Shown here: positions 15,750-24,548 of the stretch, in pieces
How positions within the stretch are numbered: position 1 is the first letter of the stretch
How the letters are laid out: each line of letters begins with the position of its first letter
DNA from: Acinetobacter sp. NIPH 298
GTDB lineage: Bacteria; Pseudomonadota; Gammaproteobacteria; Pseudomonadales; Moraxellaceae
Direction of reading: 5' to 3'
NCBI RefSeq assembly: GCF_000369505.1
Contig: NZ_KB850055.1
Location: 558,001-622,000, forward strand
Length of the DNA: 64,000 nucleotides
The notes under the pieces: model-generated
What the model was told of the DNA's origin: nothing
The model's database searches: none
Seen by the model: only the letters and a program-made list of their open reading frames with translations
Translations under genes and position numbers: made by a program

Positions 15750-16169
15750 ATGAGACTTATCCGTAAATTTACCAATGAAACCGTTCTTTTAGAGAACGGT
15801 TTTTTATGGTCTGACGAATTTGCTTGGAAGCCGATTGAGCAGAATCAAGAGTTCGCCGTGGACGGCACATTGATTATTCAAGAGGGAAAAAAGAAGTCTG
15901 GGCGACAAATCACGCTGTTATCTAAAACAAACAAGCAAGGCTGGATCAAGCGTGTTGCATTATCAAAGCTTCAAGATTGGTCTGCATTGCAGGATGAGCA
16001 ATTCACTTTGGTGTTTGAGTATCCGCATGACACACGACAGTTCAATGTGATTTTCAATCATCAAGATGGAGCGATTGAAGCTGAGCCAGTACGTGGCGTT
16101 CCAACAGTTTCAGATGGCGATTATTACCGCGCCACATTTAAATTTTTAGAGGTGCCAAATGCCAGTTGA
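15750..16169 (+). CDS. Distal tail cluster protein, B3/D3112-like (139 aa)
   Basis: A 139-aa beta-rich protein after the tape measure. The stretch FLWSDEFAWKPIEQNQEFAV followed by GTLIIQEGKKKSGRQITL resembles a conserved small tail gene of B3/D3112-like siphophages, where it precedes two large repeat-containing tail proteins exactly as here. It may be part of the distal tail ring. Codons 10-19 contain a perfect hairpin plus T run (15778-15805), described separately. It overlaps the following gene by 11 bases. Confidence 0.6.
   Translation: MRLIRKFTNETVLLENGFLWSDEFAWKPIEQNQEFAVDGTLIIQEGKKKSGRQITLLSKTNKQGWIKRVALSKLQDWSALQDEQFTLVFEYPHDTRQFNVIFNHQDGAIEAEPVRGVPTVSDGDYYRATFKFLEVPNAS
15778..15805 (+). 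terminator. Terminator-like hairpin inside a coding sequence
   Basis: AAACCGTTCT (15778-15787) pairs perfectly with AGAACGGTTT (15793-15802) across TTTAG, and the T run continues to 15805. It lies ten codons into the 15750-16169 gene. Its shape is that of a strong intrinsic terminator. Confidence 0.7.
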
Positions 16170-18135
16170 GACCAATAATTTAATTTTATATAAATCTGAG
16201 CGTTTAACAGATACATCAGATGGCGGTGGTAAATATTCTGGCCAAGTTGTGGTTGATGGTGAGAGTAATAACCTTTTCCCCGATGTTTCTGAATTAGATC
16301 GAACCATGGGCCGTGTGTCACTTCGCAAGATCTTTGCTGGTATCAATAACGATGATACTGAGTCACTGATGGGGTCTACGGTGTTCATTTCAAAGAACCC
16401 AGATGATCCGAATGTTTCTGCCTTATTGTTTAGTACGAGAAGTCATACCGACGTGCGAACCAATGCAGCTAACCGCATTGAAAACTATCTTGCTAAAGGT
16501 GGCCAGATCGCAGGAACGCCGCTTGATACATTGTGGCAGGGTATGAAGTTGATTCAAGTTGCCATGTTCAAATCAGAAACCGAAAGTAGTGTTGGCGATA
16601 CTTTAGTTCTGGTAATGAATGAAGGTCAGGGTACCCAGTTCGAGCAATACGTACGTATTACTAAAGTTGAAACTCGTATTGCGACGATAATCATCAACAA
16701 TAATCAGGTTGAATATAAGATTGCTACGTATTCAATTAATGATCCACTTGATCGAGACTTTATCGGGCTATCAGCGGCGCAATGGTACAACGGAGCTAAA
16801 TCACCAACGATCATTCGAGACACGATTGTTGCAGATACCGGTAAGTATTATGCAAGTGTTGAGATTGCTGATGATGTTGTTGTAAATAGCTTTACGATCC
16901 AAGCTGCCTCAATATTCTCTCAATTGATTCCGTCATCACAAACTGAAACGCCGCTAATTGATCTCAATGCCGTAAATGAAAATGTTGCTTTGCTGGCTGG
17001 TAATAGCGGCACCATTATTGCGCCTTTTACCACCAACGTGAATACAAACCAAAGTTTATATATTGGCTCAGGTGTATTACCTGGTTCAGTAGCATTCACA
17101 TTGTTTGGCCAGGCAATTACAGACAATGGCGGCACATTACGTACATTGACTGGCACTCAAGTCGGAACAATTGATTATCAAACTGGTCATATCGTATGGA
17201 CCAATGCAGTTGGTACTGGTAATACGACAATCAACATTACCTTCACACCTGCAGTGGCACCAACACAACCATTTGAATCCTATGCTTTACCAGTGACGGC
17301 AAATAATTTGGGTACCAACTGGACTGGCGTTTTACTGCCAATTCCTGCACCAGGTGCGCTTAGCGTTTCGTTTATGTCTCAAGGCAAGTTTTACACGCTA
17401 AAAGACAATGGTACTGGTCGATTGATTGGAGCCAATGAGTCTATTGGTACGGGTAGCATCAATTATCAAACTGGATCTTGGTTGCTAACCACAGGCGCTT
17501 TACCAGATGTGGGAACGCCAATCTTGTTGCTATGGGGTACGTCGATTTCAACCTTTGCGCGAGCTGATTTACCAGTGTTGCCAGCGGCAATAGAGTTTGA
17601 CTTAGAGCAAGAAGCGATTGCTGCAAGCTCAGTAACGGTTACTTGGTTGCTTGAAGGTGTTGGGAAAACAGCTACGAGTAATGCGCTGGGGCAGTTTACT
17701 GGTGATGCAACTGGAACAATTAACTACGCCACAGGCAAAGGAAAAATTATTCCCACTAAGTTGCCTCAAAAGAACGCCGTGTTTAATTTTGCGTTTGATT
17801 ACGGCGATCCAAAAACACAAACAGTATCTGCAGTAACACCGGATCTAAACAATAAGCTGTCTTTTACCATCGGTACGGGATCTGCAATTCAGCCCAATAG
17901 CGTTGAACTCCAAATTCCAGTTTCTGAATATGAGACATCACCACCAGATAAGTTCCGAATTGTCACTTTATTTGATGTTCCTATCGATGCAAGTACAGGT
18001 AATTTGGTTGATCGCTTAGGGGTACAGCAAGGTGTAATTACATATGCAACGGGTGCTGTTGAAGTGACTCCAGCATTGGTGACTGGGCGAACCATTACAA
18101 CCTACAAATCAGCAACTTATTATACGAGTACATAA
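16159..18135 (+). CDS. Large distal tail protein with repeated G-x-I-x-Y-x-T-G modules
   Basis: A 658-aa beta-rich protein of the B3/D3112-type distal tail set. The N-terminus (NNLILYKSERLTD, then SELDRTMGRVSLRKIF) is distinctive. The motif G-[ST/V]-I-x-Y-[QA]-T-G recurs at about residues 335, 432, 519 and 624, spaced 87-105 residues, each followed by a beta-rich stretch. These look like tandem beta-sandwich modules, as in side fibres or baseplate wedges. The next gene carries two further copies. No enzyme motif is visible. It overlaps the preceding gene by 11 bases. Confidence 0.68.
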   Translation: MPVETNNLILYKSERLTDTSDGGGKYSGQVVVDGESNNLFPDVSELDRTMGRVSLRKIFAGINNDDTESLMGSTVFISKNPDDPNVSALLFSTRSHTDVRTNAANRIENYLAKGGQIAGTPLDTLWQGMKLIQVAMFKSETESSVGDTLVLVMNEGQGTQFEQYVRITKVETRIATIIINNNQVEYKIATYSINDPLDRDFIGLSAAQWYNGAKSPTIIRDTIVADTGKYYASVEIADDVVVNSFTIQAASIFSQLIPSSQTETPLIDLNAVNENVALLAGNSGTIIAPFTTNVNTNQSLYIGSGVLPGSVAFTLFGQAITDNGGTLRTLTGTQVGTIDYQTGHIVWTNAVGTGNTTINITFTPAVAPTQPFESYALPVTANNLGTNWTGVLLPIPAPGALSVSFMSQGKFYTLKDNGTGRLIGANESIGTGSINYQTGSWLLTTGALPDVGTPILLLWGTSISTFARADLPVLPAAIEFDLEQEAIAASSVTVTWLLEGVGKTATSNALGQFTGDATGTINYATGKGKIIPTKLPQKNAVFNFAFDYGDPKTQTVSAVTPDLNNKLSFTIGTGSAIQPNSVELQIPVSEYETSPPDKFRIVTLFDVPIDASTGNLVDRLGVQQGVITYATGAVEVTPALVTGRTITTYKSATYYTST

Positions 18136-18136
18136 A

Positions 18137-19756
18137 ATGGCAGAGTTCTATTTACCACAGCACTCATCTCAAAGTGTTGTGCAAGTGATCTTAAAAGCAT
18201 TTGTTAACACTGATGTACAAGTAAAATATCGTGATACATCGGGCGTGAATGCGGGTACAAAGCAGGTGAATGCTGCAAAGCTCAACTTTGATCTAACAGA
18301 AGGCTTTGATGAGCAGATTCTTTCAGGATCTGTACGTTTTAAAGTTGGTTCTGATACATTCATCGATCGAAATGGTTTGATCTATCGAAACATTGATGCT
18401 GCGACTGGCAGTGGTACTCAAAGCGGTACCATCCAATATGGTACAGGTGTAGTTGATGTTGATAGTTGGACGCCTAATGTCGATAACAATCTCACTTTGC
18501 AATCATTAACCACCACCACCGATATGTTGCCAACTCAGCACGTTAGCTTTAGAACACCAACGATCCCGATTCGCCCTGGTTCTTTAACCGTAGTTGCTGC
18601 TGCAATGGCTGGTGGTCAACTGACATTAACAGCCAATGAAGCAGGCGTAATTGAAACAGCTCAAGCGCATGGTGTTATCAATTACGATACAGGTTTTGTT
18701 GATATCTACTTTTACACCAAAACTGAAATTACATCGGCAAATCGTGATGAGATAGAGGGGCAAGATTGGTATTTACCAGAGCTTGAATATCAAGAGTCAG
18801 GACTGACTTACATTAATGTACCGTATTGGATTGATGCAACCAGCCTACGTTATAACGCCGTGGCTTATACATATATTCCGCTTGACTCAGAAATCCTTGG
18901 TCTAAGTGCTACACGTTTGCCGCCTGATGGTCGAGTGCCAATTTTCCGTGTCGGCGATATTGGTGTAATTGCTTCATCTAAAAAGCAAGAATTGCCAAGC
19001 CATGTCGCAGGGCAGATGTATCAACTCGATGATGCACGTATTTCGTGGTGCGAACTAGAAGATAGCAACGGCGCGAAAGTCCCTTATGATATGTATGTCG
19101 TGGATTATGATTATGGACGTGTCACATTAAGCGGCGACTTTGCTTTAAACACTCTTGTTGCACCTATTTCAGCAGCTTATCGCTATCAAGATATGGGGTT
19201 GATTAATGATGTGCAGATCAATGGTCAAATCACGCTTACAAAACCAATTACGCACAACTATACAGCCGTAGATTCTATTGTCGGTTCAGCGTTGGTGGTT
19301 GGTGATATGTTTAGCCGATATACAGCCAAGTTCGTACAGGGAGTCTGGAATAGCGTATGGGCAGACACGGCAACTGGTGGGTCAATCACACCGAATTACA
19401 ATGATGCCCTATATCCGATTGAGATAACAAACAAGGGTGCGATTCAAGAACGCTGGGCATTAGTATTTACTGATGCAACCAACTTTCGCTGTGTCGGTGA
19501 AGTGTCGGGTCAGATCGGGACAGGTAGTGTGAATGTGGATTTTGCACCAATCAACCCTGTCACATCTGAGCCATATTTTGTGGTGAAAAAAGAGGGCTGG
19601 GGTACAGGCTGGGTATCGGGCAACGTTCTGCGCTTTAATAGCATTGCTGCAATGTATCCAATCTGGTGTATTCGTACAGTGAAGCAGTCTGAACCAACAG
19701 TTTTAAGTGATAACTTCCAGATTATGTATCGCGGCGATATTGACCGAGACATTTAA
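18137..19756 (+). CDS. Large distal tail protein sharing the repeat module of its neighbour
   Basis: A 539-aa protein starting one base after its neighbour's stop (ATG 18137). Two copies of the G-x-I-x-Y-x-T-G module are seen at residues about 97-104 and 179-186; the first has GTIQYGTG, the second GVINYDTG. The remainder includes ISWCELEDSNGAKVPYDMYVVDYDYG and aromatic beta-rich segments. Shared modules with the previous gene point to duplication within the tail cluster. Likely a baseplate or tail-tip structural protein; exact role unknown. A terminator follows. Confidence 0.66.
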   Translation: MAEFYLPQHSSQSVVQVILKAFVNTDVQVKYRDTSGVNAGTKQVNAAKLNFDLTEGFDEQILSGSVRFKVGSDTFIDRNGLIYRNIDAATGSGTQSGTIQYGTGVVDVDSWTPNVDNNLTLQSLTTTTDMLPTQHVSFRTPTIPIRPGSLTVVAAAMAGGQLTLTANEAGVIETAQAHGVINYDTGFVDIYFYTKTEITSANRDEIEGQDWYLPELEYQESGLTYINVPYWIDATSLRYNAVAYTYIPLDSEILGLSATRLPPDGRVPIFRVGDIGVIASSKKQELPSHVAGQMYQLDDARISWCELEDSNGAKVPYDMYVVDYDYGRVTLSGDFALNTLVAPISAAYRYQDMGLINDVQINGQITLTKPITHNYTAVDSIVGSALVVGDMFSRYTAKFVQGVWNSVWADTATGGSITPNYNDALYPIEITNKGAIQERWALVFTDATNFRCVGEVSGQIGTGSVNVDFAPINPVTSEPYFVVKKEGWGTGWVSGNVLRFNSIAAMYPIWCIRTVKQSEPTVLSDNFQIMYRGDIDRDI

Positions 19757-19771
19757 AAAATTAACCTAACG

Positions 19772-19793
19772 GGCTGCATGTGCAGCCTTTTTT
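19772..19793 (+). terminator. Intrinsic terminator inside the tail cluster
   Basis: GGCTGCA pairs with TGCAGCC, followed by six T; it lies between two tail genes. Confidence 0.82.
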
Positions 19794-19807
19794 ATGAGTG
19801 AATAAAA

Positions 19808-21043
19808 ATGGCAGGACTTGTAAAGCATTATCAAAACACTATGCAAGGTATCCCTCAACTAACTAATAATTGGGGGGCAATGATCACGCTACTCGATGCG
19901 GTATTAGTGAATGGTTTTAACCATGTTTCAATTCTATCTCTAAGCAAATCCAATCCAACATCTATCACTGCAACGATTAATTTAGGTAGTGGTCATGGCT
20001 TTATTGACCGTCAAGTGGTGCGAATTGCTGGTTCTACGAATGGTTGGGATGGTGATTATAAAGTTTTAAGTGCAGATGGAGCGTCAATTACCGTTGAGTG
20101 TACTGCGGAGCATCCGAGTGCTATTTCTGGCACAGCATCTTGTTTCACAGCGCCACTTGATTTTGAGATTGTTCACCAGACTTCAGTAGAATCAACAACC
20201 ACAAAACGCGCATATCGATCAACAGATCCTGAGTCACTTGGCTTGATTCTGCTTGTGCATGATTTTTGCTCACCTGGAGCGGCAGAAACAGGATCAAAAT
20301 TTGCAAAGGTTGGAATTGTGTCAAGCATGTCTGATATTGATACGATTACTGGTACTCAGATGCCATTTAATTCAGCCACGCCAAGCGCAAACTGGGAGTG
20401 GGACGGCACACATCATGGTTGGTCAAAGTGGTACTATCGAACACCTAGTTTTTCATCAGTTAGCAATAATCAGCAAGATAGTTCGCCTGCTTTATCTGGT
20501 GGTTCACCTTTCAGTATAGTTGGTGACGGAGTAAGTTTTCTTTTTGATGTGTACACATCAAATCAAGCTACATATTGTGTTTTTGGTGTTGCTGAATTTT
20601 TTGATCAAACCTATTGGGGTAAAAACCTAGCATTATTAGCATTTGGTTTTCCTGATCGGATTCCACAATCTGAGTATGGCGCACCACAAGTACGAGGATC
20701 TTATGTCTTGTCTAGTGATAGTGCTGGTATTGGTGTAAATACAGTGCGTTGCGGCATTTGGTTTAATAAATCAGGTATAAGCAATTACAACACAGGTGGT
20801 TATGCATTGTCACTGAGAAGGGGGAGAGAAAACTCGGGTAATGCAATTTCTCAAAAAAATATCTATATAGACCTCCCTTTAATTGACAATGCGGATGAAA
20901 TGCGCGGCTATTTACCGTTCTTAAAAATGTGCTCTGAAAGTGCCACTAAAGAGGGCGTTAGTAATGCGGGTAAATATGTAATCCGATATTCCTCTACTGG
21001 TGTGGTAGCCATTAAATACGCTCTTTTTTTGGAGACAAGGTAA
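19808..21043 (+). CDS. Tail tip/fibre-like protein (411 aa)
   Basis: A 411-aa protein rich in Ser, Gly and aromatic residues, with no membrane segment. Residues 55-115 form a likely beta domain (SITATINLGSGHGFIDRQVVRI, then GDYKVLSADG). The middle and C-terminal parts contain several Trp/Tyr-rich strands and NKSGISNYNTGGYALSLRRGR. Similar proteins stand at this point in B3-like tail clusters and may contact the cell surface. It starts at ATG 19808 after a terminator, and its stop TAA overlaps the next ATG (TAATG). Receptor binding is a guess. Confidence 0.6.
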   Translation: MAGLVKHYQNTMQGIPQLTNNWGAMITLLDAVLVNGFNHVSILSLSKSNPTSITATINLGSGHGFIDRQVVRIAGSTNGWDGDYKVLSADGASITVECTAEHPSAISGTASCFTAPLDFEIVHQTSVESTTTKRAYRSTDPESLGLILLVHDFCSPGAAETGSKFAKVGIVSSMSDIDTITGTQMPFNSATPSANWEWDGTHHGWSKWYYRTPSFSSVSNNQQDSSPALSGGSPFSIVGDGVSFLFDVYTSNQATYCVFGVAEFFDQTYWGKNLALLAFGFPDRIPQSEYGAPQVRGSYVLSSDSAGIGVNTVRCGIWFNKSGISNYNTGGYALSLRRGRENSGNAISQKNIYIDLPLIDNADEMRGYLPFLKMCSESATKEGVSNAGKYVIRYSSTGVVAIKYALFLETR

Positions 21044-21306
21044 TGATTGGAAAAGGGATTGCGTCCAGATCCTCAAGCTTAAAGCTGACTGTGGTTTCTG
21101 GCATAATTAAACAACTTGGCACGCCAGTTTCAAGACAGGTTCGAGCATATAGCCGAGAAAATGGATCATTACTTGAAAGCACAAACAGTGATGAAAACGG
21201 TCAATACAAAATGTATTTACCTTACGGTCTTGCTTATACCATTGTATCCATTGATTCAAATAAAAAATTCAACGCAGTCATTCAAGACAATGTGGTGCCA
21301 AAATGA
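21043..21306 (+). CDS. Small beta-sandwich tail protein, carboxypeptidase regulatory-like
   Basis: An 87-aa protein. Residues 14-80 have the pattern of a carboxypeptidase-regulatory/transthyretin-like beta sandwich: VSGIIKQLGTPVSRQVRAYS, then SDENGQYKMYLPYGLAYTIVSID. This fold is common as a short decoration in tail proteins. It is translationally linked on both sides: the ATG overlaps the preceding stop and its own end overlaps the next gene by four bases (ATGA). No enzymatic role expected. Confidence 0.65.
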   Translation: MIGKGIASRSSSLKLTVVSGIIKQLGTPVSRQVRAYSRENGSLLESTNSDENGQYKMYLPYGLAYTIVSIDSNKKFNAVIQDNVVPK

Positions 21307-21689
21307 GTAAAACTTCAGTCAATGCTCGGCTTGCCATGATTCAAGCCTTTTCAGAATTTATGGATAGCGGTAGTCAAAGTGCTACCGTTATTTTTTATGA
21401 GGGTGTGCAGCCTGCAGATACATCGGTGGCGGCAGATTCTAACAATGCTTTAGTGACACTCACATTTCCTGAGCCGTGTATTCAAGGAACTACAGCTACC
21501 TATGTTGAATTGTACCCAACCGACACGGGTTCGGTGATTAAGACTGGCACAGCAACGTGGGCGCGTATTTTCAACGGTGCAGGTGAAGTCGCTGCTGATT
21601 TAGCTGTGGGTACCGACATCAGCTTAGCAAACACTAATTTAGTCGTGGGCGGTACGCTGTTTATCCAGTCCATCAAACTTAGTCCGTAA
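21303..21689 (+). CDS. Small distal tail protein (128 aa)
   Basis: A 128-aa beta-rich protein with no family that I can name. The N-terminal helix (SVNARLAMIQAFSEFMDSG) is followed by alternating strands rich in Thr, Val and Gly and a final GGTLFIQSIKL. It overlaps the preceding gene by four bases and the next starts 18 bases later. The same small-gene arrangement occurs before the large hub-like protein of B3-type phages. Structural role presumed; none demonstrated. Confidence 0.58.
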   Translation: MSKTSVNARLAMIQAFSEFMDSGSQSATVIFYEGVQPADTSVAADSNNALVTLTFPEPCIQGTTATYVELYPTDTGSVIKTGTATWARIFNGAGEVAADLAVGTDISLANTNLVVGGTLFIQSIKLSP

Positions 21690-21707
21690 CTAAAAAAGGG
21701 TGCTCAT

Positions 21708-23789
21708 GTGGATTTTAAAAATAAGCTCGGCACCGTTGATGCGCACAACCTAAACTTAAACTTTAAGCCTGACAATACCGACAGCCATAACATTATTCTC
21801 AATTTTGAGCATCTAGCCGATGGCTCGACCAATCTTAATTTTGGTGATGATGTATCTGCTGTAATCGAAACAGTCTTAGATACTGAGTTTGGCTTTGAAG
21901 TCACCGCGATTTATGCTGACAGCGGTGTAAATACTGCGGTCATAGACACGGTACTTGATACCGAGTTTAGCTTTGAGATTGTCGCAGTCTTTGAAGAAAA
22001 TACCGATGTCATCGGGCAGATTGATACTGTCTTAGACACCAGTTTTAGCTTTGAGATTGTTGCAGAGTTTGCTGAAAACCTGTGTACGATTGACGCGGTA
22101 TTAGATACAGCTTTTCAATTTCAACTTAATGCTACATTTGATATTAATTTCATTTTAGGACTAAATCATTTAAGTGTTTTTGGTTATCAAAAAGCTTTAC
22201 CCGCATTACTTGATCAACATCTGAGATATAGCAAGGCAAGATTTAAGGCGCATAACAGCGCCTTTATTTTTGAGCGTGGTTTAAGTTTATCTAATGCTGT
22301 GACTGATAGCTTTGATAAAGCCCAGCAGCTACAGCGTGCAGTCCGTTCTGTCTTTGAAGAAACAACGGGTTTGTCGAGCACCTCAAAAGTTGTTTGGCAG
22401 GAAAACGATAAAAGATTCATTGCTCGCACGTTGGTATTTGAAGAATCTGAAAAGTTGTTGATCAATCGTCAGACTAGTTGGCAGGAAATGATTCGAAAGC
22501 GTAAGAAAATTACGTTTAGTCATGAAGTCGCTGAAGTGTTTGAAAAGCGTTTCATATTCAAGCATGACAAAGGTTTGGAGCTGGTCACAACGGATTCAAT
22601 CGCGTGGGACGTGGCAAAAGCAGTCTATTATCGCAAGTCATCTGTCGATCCAATTGTTCCGCAGCCTTTACCCCAATATGTCGGCACAACTGATTTAGAC
22701 TTTGTGTGTCTATGTCATGACATTGATTCGCATAATGTAGTTTTAAATTTCGGTGCTGATGAGTGTATTCCTAATTTAGCGCCTGTTGACTGGTGGTATA
22801 TCGTGAATGATTTAAAAGTAACTCGTTTAGACAACGGGCAAGAAATACAGGTCAACAACGGTGATTATCGCTGTGACCGCAGCTCATGGTGTTGGTCTTA
22901 CAATCTCACCATTCCATTTTATGAGAAATCAAAACTTGACCCAGTGGGCGGTCAGCCCGTGATTTTAAAAATCATGGTCAATGGCAATGAGCATCGAATG
23001 TTGCTTGAGAACATTTCACGCTCTAAACAGTTTTCAAAGGATGTTTATAAGCTGTCTGGTCGTAGTCCTACAGCATTACTTGATGCGCCATATTCGCCTA
23101 CACGTTCTTTCACACAAGAGAATGAGCGAACATCGGTGCAATTGGTACAGGCTGAACTCGATAGAGTGAATAGCGATATTATGTTGAATTGGGAGCTGAT
23201 CGATGCGCTTGGTTGGATACTACCTATCAACAGCCTGAGTTATTCAAATCTTACGCCGATTGCAGCAATTAAACTCATCGCAGATGCCGCAGGTGGCTTT
23301 GTCTATAGCGAACCTGACAGCAATACTTTGACGATTAAGGCGAAGTATAAAAAAACATGGTGGGACCCGATTGCAATTAATGAATATGATCGTGTGATTC
23401 CTGAATCTGTTGTGACTGATTTATCAACAGATTACACGATGTATCCTGATTATAACGGGGTGTTCTTAACCAATGACCGCAATGGCGATACTGGTCAAGT
23501 CAAGCGTGTAGGTACTGCGGGTGATGTGTTGCAAGAGTCGGTTAATAGTCCATTGCTTACATCAACGACAGCAATGCATAGCAAAGGACGTGAAGTCTTA
23601 GCAAAGGCAGGCATGGTTGAAACACATAGCTTATTGATGCCGATTACACAAGAAGTCGGTCAATGTGTGCCAGCAGAATTAATTGCTTTCAACGGCGATT
23701 GGTGGGGTATTGCTGACAGTGTAAGCGGGTCATTTAGTTATGAAAAAGTCACTCAAACTGCATCAATAGAGAGAGTGAATCATGAGTAA
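21708..23789 (+). CDS. Large baseplate/tail-tip protein with N-terminal tandem repeats
   Basis: A 693-aa protein starting at GTG 21708 with AAGGGTG ahead. Residues 11-45 contain two DxHNxxLNF motifs, and a third lies near residue 338. Residues 52-145 hold four tandem copies of about 26 residues built on TVLDTxFxFEIVA (TVLDT at 55, 81, 107; AVLDT at 130). Residues 190-310 appear to repeat a FEE/WQE-containing unit. The C-terminal 350 residues look like a globular hub domain (YRCDRSSWCWSYNLTIPF, ISRSKQFSKDVYKLSGRSP). Likely the central tail-tip protein; repeats are unusual. Confidence 0.66.
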   Translation: MDFKNKLGTVDAHNLNLNFKPDNTDSHNIILNFEHLADGSTNLNFGDDVSAVIETVLDTEFGFEVTAIYADSGVNTAVIDTVLDTEFSFEIVAVFEENTDVIGQIDTVLDTSFSFEIVAEFAENLCTIDAVLDTAFQFQLNATFDINFILGLNHLSVFGYQKALPALLDQHLRYSKARFKAHNSAFIFERGLSLSNAVTDSFDKAQQLQRAVRSVFEETTGLSSTSKVVWQENDKRFIARTLVFEESEKLLINRQTSWQEMIRKRKKITFSHEVAEVFEKRFIFKHDKGLELVTTDSIAWDVAKAVYYRKSSVDPIVPQPLPQYVGTTDLDFVCLCHDIDSHNVVLNFGADECIPNLAPVDWWYIVNDLKVTRLDNGQEIQVNNGDYRCDRSSWCWSYNLTIPFYEKSKLDPVGGQPVILKIMVNGNEHRMLLENISRSKQFSKDVYKLSGRSPTALLDAPYSPTRSFTQENERTSVQLVQAELDRVNSDIMLNWELIDALGWILPINSLSYSNLTPIAAIKLIADAAGGFVYSEPDSNTLTIKAKYKKTWWDPIAINEYDRVIPESVVTDLSTDYTMYPDYNGVFLTNDRNGDTGQVKRVGTAGDVLQESVNSPLLTSTTAMHSKGREVLAKAGMVETHSLLMPITQEVGQCVPAELIAFNGDWWGIADSVSGSFSYEKVTQTASIERVNHE

Positions 23790-24012
23790 TGCATTATCGA
23801 GACTTTTAGATTTATTGCCAAAAACGCCTGAGTTTATTGCAACAGTGCAGAGCGCAAATCATCCAAACTATAAAGTTTTAGTTGTTGATGGTACGGGGCT
23901 TGTGCTCTGTACCAGTGCTACAGTTTTTAATATAGGGGCAAAAGTATATATCAGCGGAAATGAAATAAAACGAAGTGCGCCCACAGGCGTTGTATATCAA
24001 ATCGAAGTTTAA
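23782..24012 (+). CDS. Small tail-cluster protein, unknown (76 aa)
   Basis: A 76-aa protein overlapping the end of the large tail-tip gene by eight bases. It has an N-terminal helix (NALSRLLDLLPKTPEF) and a small beta domain containing YKVLVVDGTGLVLCTS and GAKVYISGNEI, an OB-like pattern also seen in puncturing-device and hub adaptors. It is the last gene of the tail cluster and is closed by a terminator. Function not assigned. Confidence 0.58.
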   Translation: MSNALSRLLDLLPKTPEFIATVQSANHPNYKVLVVDGTGLVLCTSATVFNIGAKVYISGNEIKRSAPTGVVYQIEV

Positions 24013-24050
24013 CTATTCGTCCGATGATGGATTGGACAACAAAAGACTAT

Positions 24051-24072
24051 ACCGCCTTTTGGCGGTTTTTTA
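24051..24072 (+). terminator. Intrinsic terminator at the end of the tail cluster
   Basis: ACCGCC pairs with GGCGGT across TTTT, followed by a T run. Confidence 0.88.
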
Positions 24073-24091
24073 TTATCTGGAGAAATGAAAA

Positions 24092-24487
24092 ATGGCAGAG
24101 CCTATGAGTAGCGGTGTAGGGATTGCTACTGCAATCAAAATCTATGGTATGTGGTTTCTAATCATTATTGCAGCAGTCGCAGCAGCATTGGGGTATTTAG
24201 TGGTGATTATGACTCGGATGCCTAGATCACGCAGTGAATGGGTCGTGAGTTTAATCACTACGGTAGTGGGGAGCATTGCGGGAGGTGGGTTCATTATTCA
24301 GCATTTTGGCTTACATGATTATGCAACAACGTGGGCAGGGTTAAGTGCCTTAGGAGGTTTGTTCTTTACTGCAGGTTTGCCGTTCTGGGCAATCATTAGA
24401 TGGACCTTCAACTATGTAAACACACATGAAGACTCAACGATTCTTGATGTAGCAAGAGATGTTAAAGACTTCAAAGACAATTTTTAA
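24092..24487 (+). CDS. Putative holin / lysis-associated membrane protein
   Basis: A 131-aa protein with three hydrophobic segments: residues about 20-42 (MWFLIIIAAVAAALGYLVVIM), 52-70 (LITTVVGSIAGGGFII), and 80-102 (LSALGGLFFTAGLPFWAII). The C-terminus is charged (DVARDVKDFKDNF). Placement just before the endolysin, size and topology suggest a holin that opens the inner membrane at lysis. The short arginine patch after the first segment (MPRSRSEW) could set topology. It sits between two terminators, so may form its own unit. Specific holin class not determined. Confidence 0.62.
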   Translation: MAEPMSSGVGIATAIKIYGMWFLIIIAAVAAALGYLVVIMTRMPRSRSEWVVSLITTVVGSIAGGGFIIQHFGLHDYATTWAGLSALGGLFFTAGLPFWAIIRWTFNYVNTHEDSTILDVARDVKDFKDNF

Positions 24488-24506
24488 TCAATTAAATCAA
24501 TCAATG

Positions 24507-24529
24507 CCGCCGTCAATGGCGGTTTTTTT
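24507..24529 (+). terminator. Intrinsic terminator between holin-like gene and endolysin
   Basis: CCGCC pairs with GGCGG across a six-base loop and seven T follow; AGGAGA for the endolysin comes immediately afterwards. Confidence 0.82.
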
Positions 24530-24548
24530 ATGTTAGGAGAAAAGTTAA

